DNA of 64,000 bases from Nocardioidaceae bacterium (GCA_018672315.1 CP076053.1:3459827-3523826), one strand, 5' to 3'; shown: positions 35,597-43,613, counted from the stretch's first letter. Numbers and translations are program-made. Notes: generated by a model not told the origin, from the sequence alone.

Positions 35597-37416
35597 GACC
35601 CGCGCGTACCCGACTCCTCGCCGTCTGAACGCGTCCGGCTGCGCGCCAGCCGCGACGTCAGCGCCTCGACCCGGTGCGCGTTGCCCGTCAGGCCGATGTA
35701 CCTCTCGCCGTACGCCGCGAGCAGGGCGTCGTCGAGTCGACGCACCGCACCCGGCGGGTAGCGGTAGCCGAGGCGCTCGTTGAGGCCGACCAGCTCGGGG
35801 CGGCGGAGCACCTCGGCGAGCTCGTCGAGACCGGTGACGCCGAGCTCGAGCAGCAGCCCGGAGATCCAGCCGTAGTGGTCCGTGCGAGACCAGCCGGCGT
35901 CGTCGTACTGCCCGGCCAGGAAGGCGGCGAGCTCCCGCGGGTCGAGGCGGGGGTCGTCCGGGCCGTCGTCGGAGGACCGCGCGCTGTCGACCTGGGCGGG
36001 TCGCAACCGCGCACGGATCGACTCGAACTCGGTGTCGGCGAGCTCCAGCAGCCCCGCGGCGAGGGTGAAGCGCCGGTCGAGGTCACCCGCGTGCTCGGCG
36101 GGCACCCGTCCCTTGTAGCGGGCCTCGTGCTCGAACTCCGCCCACGCGTGCTGCAGCACGGTGCGCAGCTGCACCGAGGCCGTCCACCCCCGCAGGTGGC
36201 TGTAGGGCCGGCGGTCCTGGCCGTCCTGGCCGTCATGCGCGGCGGCGTCGGGGTCGGTCACCTCCACCAGCAGGTGTCGGCTGGCGTAGCCGAAACGGCC
36301 GGCCTGCGCGGTCTCCTCGCCGATGTCGCGGTCCTCGCGCACGTGCAGCTGGGCGGCGAGGAGGTCGGCGACGGCCTCGACGTCGCTCCTGACGTACGCC
36401 ACGACCCGGATGCCGATCTGGTCGGTGATGTCGTGCAACGGGTCCGGGTGGAGCAGGGCGCCGTCGGGTCCTCTGCGCGCGGCCTTCTCGGCGAACGACG
36501 TGACCGACTTCGTGCGCCCGGTCACCGCGAGGTAGTTGATGCCCGCCTCGTCGAGGACGTCGGTGACCAGGTCGGTGAAGCTCCGCCCGACGTGGACCAG
36601 GGCCGGCTGACGCTCCGCGTAGGTCTGCACCGCCAGCGGCACGCTGGTCCCCCGCGACCGGCGACCGGCGTCACCGTCACCGCCATCAGGAGGCGTACGC
36701 AGCACCTTCGAGGCCCCCGGCGACGGCGTGGTGATCGCACCCGTCGCAGCGTCCCCGTAGGTCGTCGTGTCGGCGGGGTGACGGTCGGCGAAGAGGGCGA
36801 CGAACGCGCACACCACCGCGTCCACCTGGTCCTCCACGACGCGCAGCTGGCTCTTACGAGCCGCGGTCTCGACCTGACGACGCAGTCCTCGCCAGGTGTC
36901 GTCGACGTGGACGACGGTCTCCACCAGCCCGACCAGCGCCAGCATCTCGGTGCGCAGCGACTCCAGGTCGCGGCCGGGCTTGTTCTTGTACTTCAACGTG
37001 CGCGGCAGGTCGAACAGCGCCACGGTCGCGGCGTGCGGGTAGACCTCGATGGCGCGTCGGTCCGCTGTCGACGCGGGGTCGTGGTCGAGTCCCAGCGCCC
37101 GGCACAGGCGCCCGGCGCGGGTGCCGTGGGCGAACTCCGGCTTGCCGGTGTTCGAGGGGTGGGCACCGGCCTCGAACCGTCGGAAGTCCTTGCCCAGCTG
37201 CTGCTCCGCAGGTCGGGACCCGGTGGCGTTGAGCACCACGACGGGGGCGTCGATGCCGACCAGGCAGGGCCCCTCGACGTACGCGGCGATCTCCTCACGG
37301 ATCTCCTCGTCGGACTGGGCCGCCGCCACGTGCAGCAGACGCGCGTCGCCGTCGAGCACCGCGACACCCGAGGGCTTGCGCTCACCCCAGGCCAGGTCGA
37401 TGCCGACGTAGTGCAT
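35593..37416 (-). CDS. DUF429 - RelA/SpoT fusion protein (607 aa)
   Basis: Residues 1-215 are a DUF429 domain (predicted RNase H-like nuclease fold): GIDLAWGERK with Asp7, VGIDAPVV with Asp56, EVYPHA with Glu124, and DQVDAVVCAFVALF near 196-210 give the acidic active-site set. A 45-residue linker follows. Residues about 263-470 are a RelA/SpoT nucleotidyltransferase domain: GRTKSVTSFAEKA (300-312), DITDQIGIRVVAYV (329-342), FGYASRHLLVEV (375-386) and SVQLRTVLQHAWAEFEHEAR (414-433). The C-terminal 120 residues are the helical tail common in such proteins. Glu of the catalytic ExQxRT motif is Ser414 here. The ATG at 37416 follows CAGGCT by 6 nt. The activity (alarmone synthesis, tRNA pyrophosphorylation or none) is unknown. 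Confidence 0.85.
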   Translation of the reverse strand: MHYVGIDLAWGERKPSGVAVLDGDARLLHVAAAQSDEEIREEIAAYVEGPCLVGIDAPVVVLNATGSRPAEQQLGKDFRRFEAGAHPSNTGKPEFAHGTRAGRLCRALGLDHDPASTADRRAIEVYPHAATVALFDLPRTLKYKNKPGRDLESLRTEMLALVGLVETVVHVDDTWRGLRRQVETAARKSQLRVVEDQVDAVVCAFVALFADRHPADTTTYGDAATGAITTPSPGASKVLRTPPDGGDGDAGRRSRGTSVPLAVQTYAERQPALVHVGRSFTDLVTDVLDEAGINYLAVTGRTKSVTSFAEKAARRGPDGALLHPDPLHDITDQIGIRVVAYVRSDVEAVADLLAAQLHVREDRDIGEETAQAGRFGYASRHLLVEVTDPDAAAHDGQDGQDRRPYSHLRGWTASVQLRTVLQHAWAEFEHEARYKGRVPAEHAGDLDRRFTLAAGLLELADTEFESIRARLRPAQVDSARSSDDGPDDPRLDPRELAAFLAGQYDDAGWSRTDHYGWISGLLLELGVTGLDELAEVLRRPELVGLNERLGYRYPPGAVRRLDDALLAAYGERYIGLTGNAHRVEALTSRLARSRTRSDGEESGTRGS

Positions 37417-37540
37417 GCCCCCAGCCTGACAGCCCGGCACGCTCGCGGGCGAGGACGAGCTGGGCCGGCGGTGAGCCCGCGGTGGGCCCCGAGGCGGGCT
37501 AGCCGCGCCGCGGTGGGGCTCGTCGGGCAGGATCTGGGGC

Positions 37541-39115
37541 ATGGACGTGCTCCTGGAGATCGTGCTGCCCCTGCTGGGCGGCCTGGCGGTGATCGCGCTG
37601 ATCATCGCGGCGAACGGCTACTTCGTCGCCCAGGAGTTCGCCTACATGGCGGTGGACCGCAGCGGCCTGAAGCGGCGAGCCGGGGACGGCGACACGACCG
37701 CGCAGCGCACGCTGAAGATCACCGAGCGCACGTCGTTCATGCTCTCCGGCGCCCAGCTCGGCATCACGGTGACCGGCCTGCTGGTCGGGTACGTCGCTCA
37801 GCCGCTGGTGGGCGACGCGATCGGGGAGCTGCTCGAGGACGTCGGGGTCCCGGTCGCGCTCGGGGCGACCATCGGCACCCTGGGGATCCTCGTGGTGGCG
37901 ACGTTCGTGCAGATGCTCTTCGGCGAGCTCTACCCGAAGAACCTCGCGCTGGCCACGCCGTACCCGGTCGCCAGCCGCCTCGCGCGCTCGACCTCGATCT
38001 ACATGAGCATCATGAAGTACCCGATCACCTTCTTCGACGCCTCCTCCAACGCGTTGCTCCGCCTGCTGGGCACCGAGCCGGTGCACGACGTCGCACACTC
38101 GGCGAACGCCGCCGACCTGCAGCGCATCGTGACGCTCTCGGAGGAGGCCGGCGAGCTCCCCGAGGAGCTCAGCCTGGTGCTGGACCGGATGCTCGACTTC
38201 CCGACACGCCGCGTCGACCACGCGCTGCGGCCCCGGTCGGTCGTCGACACCGTCCCCGCCTCGCTCGGCCTCGAGGAGCTGCTGGCGGAGATGGAGGGCG
38301 GGCACTCCCGCTACCCCGTGCTGGACGAGACCGGCGGCGTGGTGGGCGTGGTGCACGTCATCGACGCCCTGCGGGCCCGCGTCGAGGACCGCGAGGTCAC
38401 CGCGGCCGACCTCGCGCGCACCGCCACCGTCGTCCCGACGCTCATGACCCTCCCCCGCGCTCTCGCCGAGATGGAGGCATCCAGCGACCAGATGTGCATC
38501 GTGCTCGACGAGTGGGGCGGGTTCTCCGGCATCGTCACCGTCGAGGACCTCGTCGAGGAGGTCGTCGGCGAGCTCACCGACGAGCACGACCCCGTCGAGG
38601 ACCCGCACCTCGAGGTCGACGGTGAGGACCACGCCGGCGCCGGCGGCGCCGAGTCGGCGCCGCCGTCACGCTGGACCGTGCGCGGCGACGCACCGCTCGA
38701 CGAGGTCGAGCGGGAGATCGGCTACAAGCTGCCCGCCGGGGCGGCGCAGACGGTCGGCGGCATGGCCGTCGCGGCGTACGGGGCGCTGCTCGCGGCCGGG
38801 GAGCACGTCGACGTGCGGCTCCCCGACGACCCTGCGGAGCTCGCCCACGACGACGACCCGCCGACCCGGACGCTGCGGGTCGAGGTGCTCGAGGTCGAGC
38901 GTCACGTCCCGAGCGAGGTGCGGCTCACCCTCGTCGTCCCCGAGGGCGTCGCCGAGGCCGACCTCGACCCGCCGCTGTCGCCGACGAGCGTCGACCCCGC
39001 GACCCGGTTCGCCGAGGCCCCCAGACAGCAACCGACGACGACCACCGGTGACCGCCGCCAGGCGCAGCACGACGAGCAGCACGACGAGCAGCACGACAAG
39101 GAGGAGGACCACTGA
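37541..39115 (+). CDS. CNNM/CorC-type transporter with CBS pair (hemolysin family), first of two
   Basis: A 524-residue membrane protein. The N-terminal CNNM (DUF21) domain has about four helices (GGLAVIALIIAANGYFVAQE, SGAQLGITVTGLLVGYVAQP); two CBS domains follow (about 220-345, containing HSRYPVLDETGGVVGVVHV and IVLDEWGGFSGIVTVEDLVE), then a CorC-type C-terminal domain and an unusual His/Asp/Gln-rich tail (HDEQHDEQHDKEEDH). CNNM proteins are Mg2+ transporters or efflux regulators. The tail arises from 12-bp DNA repeats and may bind divalent metal. The next gene starts inside the stop codon (TGATG). Confidence 0.9.
   Translation: MDVLLEIVLPLLGGLAVIALIIAANGYFVAQEFAYMAVDRSGLKRRAGDGDTTAQRTLKITERTSFMLSGAQLGITVTGLLVGYVAQPLVGDAIGELLEDVGVPVALGATIGTLGILVVATFVQMLFGELYPKNLALATPYPVASRLARSTSIYMSIMKYPITFFDASSNALLRLLGTEPVHDVAHSANAADLQRIVTLSEEAGELPEELSLVLDRMLDFPTRRVDHALRPRSVVDTVPASLGLEELLAEMEGGHSRYPVLDETGGVVGVVHVIDALRARVEDREVTAADLARTATVVPTLMTLPRALAEMEASSDQMCIVLDEWGGFSGIVTVEDLVEEVVGELTDEHDPVEDPHLEVDGEDHAGAGGAESAPPSRWTVRGDAPLDEVEREIGYKLPAGAAQTVGGMAVAAYGALLAAGEHVDVRLPDDPAELAHDDDPPTRTLRVEVLEVERHVPSEVRLTLVVPEGVAEADLDPPLSPTSVDPATRFAEAPRQQPTTTTGDRRQAQHDEQHDEQHDKEEDH
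39065..39100. repeat. 12-bp repeat encoding the His-Asp-Glu-Gln tail
   Basis: Three copies of CAGCACGACGAG (the last CAGCACGACAAG), each encoding Gln-His-Asp-Glu, at the extreme 3' end of the CNNM gene. Confidence 0.85.
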
Positions 39116-40146
39116 TGGACGGTCTCGCAGCCATCCCGGTGACGATCCTGATCATCGCGCTCAGCGCCTTCTTCGTCTCCGTCGAGTTCTCCGCCATCGC
39201 CGCGAGGCGCACCCGGCTGGAGAGCGCGGCGGCGGGGTCACGCGCGGCCCGCGCGGCGCTGCGCAACTCCTCGGAGGTCTCGGTGCTGCTGGCCGGCAGC
39301 CAGCTCGGCATCACCGCCTGCACGCTGGCGCTCGGTGCGGTCACCGAGCCCGCGATCGAGCACGCGATCGAGCCGGTGTTCGAGGCGCTCGGCCTCCCGG
39401 TCGGCCTGTCGTACGCCATCGCGTTCGCGATCGCCCTGGTGATCACGACGTTCCTGCACCTGGTCGTCGGCGAGATGGCGCCGAAGTCCATCGCGATCGC
39501 CCACCCCGAGCGGTCGGCGACGATCTTCGCCCTCCCGATGCGCGCCTTCATGTTCGTGGTGCGCCCCGCCCTGCTGGTGCTCAACGAGGCCGCCAACGCC
39601 CTCGTGCGTCGATCGGGCGTCGAGCCCGTCGAGGAGGTCGCGGTCGAGCAGGATCCCGAGGACCTGCGCGCGCTGGTGGAGCACTCGGCGGAGGCGGGGG
39701 ACCTCGACGCCGAGGCGTCCAGGCAGCTCGCCAGCGCCCTGGGGTCGACCCAGACCCCTCTCGCAGACCTCCTCACCGAGGACGAGCCGACCGCCGTGTC
39801 GGCGGAGTCGACCGTCGGGGAGCTGCACGCCGCCGCCCTGGAGTCGGGTCACCTGAGGATCCTCGTGGGCTCACCCCACGCGCCCGAGGGGGTCGTGCAC
39901 CTGCGCGACACGCTCACCTCCCCCGCGGAGACCCCGGTCGGGGAGCACGTGCGCGAGCTGCCGCGCCTGGACCCCGCGATGTCCGTGCTCGACGCGACGG
40001 TGGCGCTGCGCGAGCAGGGCGCCCAGATCGCCCTGGTCGAGCGGCCCGACGGTCGTGGGTCCGGCGTGGTGACCATGGCCGACCTGCTCGCACGGGTGAT
40101 GCCCGCGAGCGCCGCCACCGAGCAGACGCCCGCCGCGCAGCTCTGA
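39115..40146 (+). CDS. CNNM/CorC-type transporter, second of two
   Basis: A 343-residue paralogue of the preceding protein: CNNM domain (ALSAFFVSVEFSAIAARRT, AGSQLGITACTLALGAVTEP, VVGEMAPKSIAIAHPER) plus a CBS pair (about 210-335). It lacks the CorC C-terminal domain and the His-rich tail. Such tandem pairs of a long and a short paralogue are common in Actinobacteria and may form heterodimers. The second CBS is less conserved. Translation is coupled to the first gene by a 1-nt TGATG overlap. Role in Mg2+ or Co2+ homeostasis is inferred from family. Confidence 0.9.
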   Translation: MDGLAAIPVTILIIALSAFFVSVEFSAIAARRTRLESAAAGSRAARAALRNSSEVSVLLAGSQLGITACTLALGAVTEPAIEHAIEPVFEALGLPVGLSYAIAFAIALVITTFLHLVVGEMAPKSIAIAHPERSATIFALPMRAFMFVVRPALLVLNEAANALVRRSGVEPVEEVAVEQDPEDLRALVEHSAEAGDLDAEASRQLASALGSTQTPLADLLTEDEPTAVSAESTVGELHAAALESGHLRILVGSPHAPEGVVHLRDTLTSPAETPVGEHVRELPRLDPAMSVLDATVALREQGAQIALVERPDGRGSGVVTMADLLARVMPASAATEQTPAAQL

Positions 40147-40156
40147 GGCTCAGGGA

Positions 40157-40188
40157 CCCTCAGGCCCTCAGGCCCTCAGGCCCTCAGG
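40157..40188. repeat. 8-bp tandem repeat (CCCTCAGG), four exact copies
   Basis: Located between the convergent CNNM and monooxygenase genes; the last copy contains the TGA stop of the monooxygenase gene. The 8-bp period is not a multiple of 3, but copy changes would fall outside both reading frames. Confidence 0.9.
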
Positions 40189-40504
40189 CGATGCGGCGTA
40201 CACGGTTGACGCTGAGCCCGTCCTCGTCGAGCAGCTCGGGGATCCGGCTCGCGAACTCCACGAGGTGCGGTGCGGCCAGGTGAGCGTCGAGGTGCGCCTC
40301 GGACTCCCAGTTCTCGTAGAAGGTGAACCAGCCGGGCTTCTCGATGCTCTCGTGGAGGTCGTAGTTGATGCAGCCCTCCTCCGCGAGCGTGGTGTCGATG
40401 AGCCCCTTCAACCCCTCCCTGAGCTCGTCGGCCTTGCCGGGAGCCGCGTTCATGTAGGCGACGACGGTCAGCAGCTCGCGGTTGTCCTGCGTGGGCGTGC
40501 TCAT
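40184..40504 (-). CDS. Antibiotic biosynthesis monooxygenase (ABM)-domain protein
   Basis: A 106-residue dimeric alpha/beta-barrel (ABM/YgiN-like) protein: LLTVVAYMNAAPGKADELR, then EEGCINYDLHES and FYENWESEAHLDAHLAAPHL are hallmark segments. Members oxidise quinols or aromatic compounds without cofactors, or act as heme-degrading or detoxification proteins. The ATG at 40504 has GAGGAG upstream, and TAGTGT about 30 nt further up is a probable -10. It stands alone between two oppositely oriented genes. Confidence 0.85.
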   Translation of the reverse strand: MSTPTQDNRELLTVVAYMNAAPGKADELREGLKGLIDTTLAEEGCINYDLHESIEKPGWFTFYENWESEAHLDAHLAAPHLVEFASRIPELLDEDGLSVNRVRRIA

Positions 40505-40591
40505 GGCTCTCCTCGGGTCAGGTGGTGGCGGTCACACTAGATGCCGCAGTAGGTTGCACACAACACAGCTCGTCGACAGCCTGGAGGCCTC

Positions 40592-41722
40592 GTGACCGCG
40601 ACTCGTAGCGACCTCGCCTCGCTGATGGCCGACGCCGCGAACGCCTGGCTGGACACCCTCGGGGAGGAGCAGCGGGCCCTGGCGGTCGGCACCCCTCCGT
40701 CCGACGACGTCGGCGACACCGAACGTCGCCGCTGGTTCTACACACCCACCGACCACGGCGGGCTCACCGTGCACCAGCAGAGTCCCGCCCAGCAGCGGGC
40801 CGCCCTGCGGCTGGTCGCCACCGGCCTGTCCGAAGCGGGCTACGTCACCGTGGCGACGATCATGGGCCTGGAGAACGTGCTCGACCGCGCCGAGGACTTC
40901 CGTGTGCTCTTCGACCGCACGCGCGGACGCGACCCCGGTCTGTACTACCTGCGCGTCTTCGGCGAGCCGGGCGGTGACCGGGCCTGGGGCTGGCGGTACG
41001 GCGGCCACCACGTCTCGCTCAACAACCTGGTCGTCGGTGGCGAGCTCGTCGCCGCCACACCGTGCTTCCTCGGCGCCGATCCCGCGTCCTCGCCCCTGCT
41101 GGGAGGGGCCGTGAACCGGCCTCTCGGGCGCGTCGAGGACGCCGCCCGGGAGCTCGTACGCTCCCTGCCGCCGGACCTGCGACGCGAGGCCGTCCTGCTC
41201 GACAAGGCGCCGCCGGACCTCGTCACGGCCAACCGCACCAGGGTGAGCGCGGGTGACAACTGGATCCCCCTCGCCGGCGTGTGGCGCACCGAGAGCTTCC
41301 GCGACGCCGCGCAGCAGCAGAAGATGCAGGACCTCTCCGACTCCATCGAGGAGCAGGCGGCGTTCAGCGAGACGGAGAAGGAGATCGTCGCGCTGGGAGA
41401 GAGCCCCGCGGGGGTCCCCGGCAGCGTCCTGTCGGCACCGCAGCGCGACCAGCTGCGTACGGTGCTGGACTGCTACACCGGCCGCGTGCCGTCCGCGGCT
41501 CGACCCGTGCTCGACGACGAGGCGCTCGACGCGGTGCACGTCGCCTGGGCCGGTCCGTTGACCGACGGCGCTCCCACGTACTACCGGGTACAGGGACCCG
41601 GGCTGCTGCTGGAGTGGGACAACACCCAGCGTCAGGCCAACCACGCCCACTCGGTGTGGCGGGACCCGGCGAACGACTTCGGCATGGATGTGCTCGCCGC
41701 TCACCGGGCGGCGGCGCACTGA
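40592..41722 (+). CDS. DUF3500 family protein
   Basis: A 376-residue protein of the DUF3500 family. Typical blocks are LVATGLSEAGYVTVATIMGLE, YYLRVFGEPGGDRAWGWRYGGHHVSLN, and the C-terminal YYRVQGPGLLLEWDNTQ followed by HAHSVWRDPANDFG. The conserved GGHHVSLN and NHAHSVWRDP histidines suggest a metal or heme site. Function is unknown; no signal peptide is seen in this member, though many relatives are exported. GTG start at 40592 with GGAGG 5 nt upstream. A TAGGTT box at about 40550 would give a short leader. Confidence 0.85.
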   Translation: MTATRSDLASLMADAANAWLDTLGEEQRALAVGTPPSDDVGDTERRRWFYTPTDHGGLTVHQQSPAQQRAALRLVATGLSEAGYVTVATIMGLENVLDRAEDFRVLFDRTRGRDPGLYYLRVFGEPGGDRAWGWRYGGHHVSLNNLVVGGELVAATPCFLGADPASSPLLGGAVNRPLGRVEDAARELVRSLPPDLRREAVLLDKAPPDLVTANRTRVSAGDNWIPLAGVWRTESFRDAAQQQKMQDLSDSIEEQAAFSETEKEIVALGESPAGVPGSVLSAPQRDQLRTVLDCYTGRVPSAARPVLDDEALDAVHVAWAGPLTDGAPTYYRVQGPGLLLEWDNTQRQANHAHSVWRDPANDFGMDVLAAHRAAAH

Positions 41723-41739
41723 CAGCGCCGCCGACGCAA

Positions 41740-42396
41740 TCAGCTGTTCCGGGCGACCTGCTCGCCGAGGCGTACGGCGGCCGTCCTCGCCACGGCGGCG
41801 AGGTCGGGGTCCGCGGCGGCGCGCTCGGGCACCTCGCCCCCCAGCAATGCTGCGGGCTGGGTCAGCCACGCCCACACGCGCCACGCGTCCATGCCCGCGG
41901 CGAGCAGGGGGCGCAGCAGTGGTGCCAGGTCGGCGCGCGGCTCGCCGTGGGCGTCGAGCTGGAACGCCGGCACCATGCGCACCTGCCCGTTGCTGACCAG
42001 GAGCAGCTCGTGCGCCGCCGCGGCCCGGATGCACCCCAGTCGCGTCTCGCGCGGATCCGCGTCGCGGAGTGCTGCCAGTGAGTCGTAGGTGTGCCAGGCG
42101 CTCTCGAGCAGCACCCGGCGCACGTGTGCCTGGCGCGACAGCTGCACCAGCTCCAGCGGCACGGCGTGAGCGGGATCCTCCCCCTGCGAGCGCAGCAGCG
42201 TGTCGAGCTCGGTGAGCTGCTCGGCCGTCAGCGGTTGCCCCGTGCCCGGGTCGGTCCAGTGAGGGGTGCCGGTCTCGTCGCGCACGTACGACGGCAGACC
42301 CGCGGCGACGAGCTGGTCGGCGAGGCCGAGCTGCTCGAGCCGGTCGGCGAGGTGCCGGGCGACGGCGCCGGGGTCGCTGCGGTCTGCGTCGTTCAT
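41740..42396 (-). CDS. Conserved protein with MbcA/ParS/Xre-like C-terminal region
   Basis: A 218-residue protein. The N-terminal half is helical and charged (HLADRLEQLGLADQLVAAGL; HWTDPGTGQPLTAEQLTELD). A middle beta segment (LLLVSNGQVRMVPAFQLD) precedes a C-terminal module at about 155-215, WRVWAWLTQPAALLGGEVPE, which resembles the antitoxin C-terminal (DUF2384/MbcA) pattern of W-x-WL...P...L-x-G-x-x-P. In toxin-antitoxin pairs such domains bind RES or MbcT toxins; no such toxin is adjacent. I start at the ATG at 42396 (GGGAGG, 9 nt); a GTG at 42405 overlaps the membrane gene stop. Function is not proven. Confidence 0.65.
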   Translation of the reverse strand: MNDADRSDPGAVARHLADRLEQLGLADQLVAAGLPSYVRDETGTPHWTDPGTGQPLTAEQLTELDTLLRSQGEDPAHAVPLELVQLSRQAHVRRVLLESAWHTYDSLAALRDADPRETRLGCIRAAAAHELLLVSNGQVRMVPAFQLDAHGEPRADLAPLLRPLLAAGMDAWRVWAWLTQPAALLGGEVPERAAADPDLAAVARTAAVRLGEQVARNS

Positions 42397-42401
42397 CGCG
42401 C

Positions 42402-42992
42402 TCACCCTCCCACCAGCCGCCCGGCGGGGGCCCGCAGGGTGACGACCAGCGCCACCCCCGTGCCCAGCACGGCGATGTAGAGCGGGAACGCTGCTCCGGC
42501 CACGGTCCATCGCTCCAGGCTCAGCAGGGCGATGACACCGTTGCCTCCGCCGAGGGCGTAGACCGCCCAGTGCTCGGTCTCGGGGAAGACCCACGCCTTC
42601 CAGACCGTCGGCAGCCCGGCGACCAGGTCGGCGACCACCGCGGCCATGACGGCCGCGACCGGCTGGTCGAGCGCCAGCCACAGCCACAGGGCCACCAGGG
42701 ACACGGCGCCGCAGGCGAGATCGGCCCGGCGTACGCGCCAATAGGCACCCGCGTTCGTCCAGCTGGCAGCGAAGATCAGCGCCGGCCCGAGAGCGATCGA
42801 GGCGGTGAGCACGGCGGGCAGACCCACGCCTTCGTCGACCTGAGCCGCGAACCCGACCGCCGGGGCGAGCGCCCACAGGAACCAGGTGACGCGGTTGGGC
42901 TGTGTGCGGCCGCGCCAGGTCAGCCACGCGTAGCGCGTCGACCCGGCGAGGCTCAGGAGCGCACCGAGGAAGACGAACCGAGGGTCGATCAC
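42402..42992 (-). CDS. Integral membrane protein of unknown function (196 aa)
   Basis: A 196-residue protein with about six hydrophobic helices (FVFLGALLSLAGSTRYAWL, VTWFLWALAPAVGFAAQV, VLTASIALGPALIFAASW, LACGAVSLVALWLWLAL, AVVADLVAGLPTVWKAW, FPLYIAVLGTGVALVVTLRA). No known transporter motif. The helix arrangement, with conserved Trp/Asn (QPNRVTWFLW) reminiscent of PQ-loop/SWEET-like proteins, is suggestive only. The GTG at 42992 is the best start because it begins the first helix; no ribosome site is visible. The next gene overlaps or abuts it. Confidence 0.7.
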   Translation of the reverse strand: MIDPRFVFLGALLSLAGSTRYAWLTWRGRTQPNRVTWFLWALAPAVGFAAQVDEGVGLPAVLTASIALGPALIFAASWTNAGAYWRVRRADLACGAVSLVALWLWLALDQPVAAVMAAVVADLVAGLPTVWKAWVFPETEHWAVYALGGGNGVIALLSLERWTVAGAAFPLYIAVLGTGVALVVTLRAPAGRLVGG

Positions 42993-43028
42993 GACGCCAG
43001 TGTGCCCGGCCCCGGCCGTCCTCGGACC

Positions 43029-43034
43029 TAGGCT
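43029..43034 (+). promoter_or_regulatory. -10 box TAGGCT of the deaminase gene, in a CCTAGG palindrome
   Basis: TAGGCT ends 6 nt before the GTG at 43041. Because CCTAGG is palindromic, the minus strand has an overlapping TAGGTC that could serve the divergent membrane protein gene. Confidence 0.5.
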
Positions 43035-43040
43035 GACCGG

Positions 43041-43553
43041 GTGGGCGAGCACCTGACACGGACCGACGTACGACACCTCGAACGCTGTGTGCAGCTCGCC
43101 GGCAAGGCGCTCGAGGCCGGGCACGACCCGTTCGGGTCGCTGCTCGTGGACGCGTACGGGACGGTGCTGACCGAGGACCACAACCGGGTGGGCGAGGGAG
43201 ACCAGACGCTGCACCCCGAGATCGCGCTCGCCCGGTGGGCGGCTCGCCACCTCGACGGTCCCGGCAGGGCGGCCGCCACGGTCTACACCTCCGGGGAGCA
43301 CTGCCCCATGTGCAGCGCCGCGCACGCCTGGGTGGGCCTGGGGCGCATCGTCTTCGCCTCGAGCTCGGCGCAGCTCGCGAGCTGGCGCGAGGAGTGGGGC
43401 CTCGCGCCGGGCCCGGTCACCCCGCTGGCGACCGGGCAGGTGGCTCCCGGGGTCGCGGTCGCCGGTCCTGACTCTCGCCTCGCGGCCGAGGTCCGGTCCC
43501 TCCATGCGCGCAACTGGGGCGTCGAGGACGCCGACGGTGCAGCCACCGGGTGA
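43041..43553 (+). CDS. Nucleoside/nucleotide deaminase (cytidine/deoxycytidylate deaminase fold)
   Basis: A 170-residue zinc-dependent deaminase of the CMP/dCMP and tRNA-adenosine deaminase fold. The zinc/proton-shuttle motif is HPEIALARW (H-x-E) and the second zinc-binding pair is EHCPMCSAAHAW (PCxxC-like with CPMC). DPFGSLLVDAYGTVL is the N-terminal strand. It may act on free nucleosides, guanine or a tRNA adenosine; residues typical of TadA are not clear. Probably leaderless, with a TAGGCT box 6 nt upstream of the GTG. Confidence 0.85.
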   Translation: MGEHLTRTDVRHLERCVQLAGKALEAGHDPFGSLLVDAYGTVLTEDHNRVGEGDQTLHPEIALARWAARHLDGPGRAAATVYTSGEHCPMCSAAHAWVGLGRIVFASSSAQLASWREEWGLAPGPVTPLATGQVAPGVAVAGPDSRLAAEVRSLHARNWGVEDADGAATG

Positions 43554-43575
43554 GTCCCGGCGTACGACCCGTGGC

Positions 43576-43613
43576 TAAGGTGGGCGCGCTTGTTGCGAAC
43601 AATGTGCAACAAG
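43576..43613 (+). promoter_or_regulatory. Promoter and perfect 8-bp inverted repeat before the ABC operon
   Basis: TAAGGT (43576-43581) places a transcript start near 43588. Immediately after, CTTGTTGC (43589-43596) and GCAACAAG (43606-43613) form an exact inverted repeat around 9 nt. The position at +1 fits an operator for a repressor, such as a metal- or cofactor-responsive one; the symmetry TTGC-N9-GCAA does not match the Fur or DtxR consensus that I know. Confidence 0.6.
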
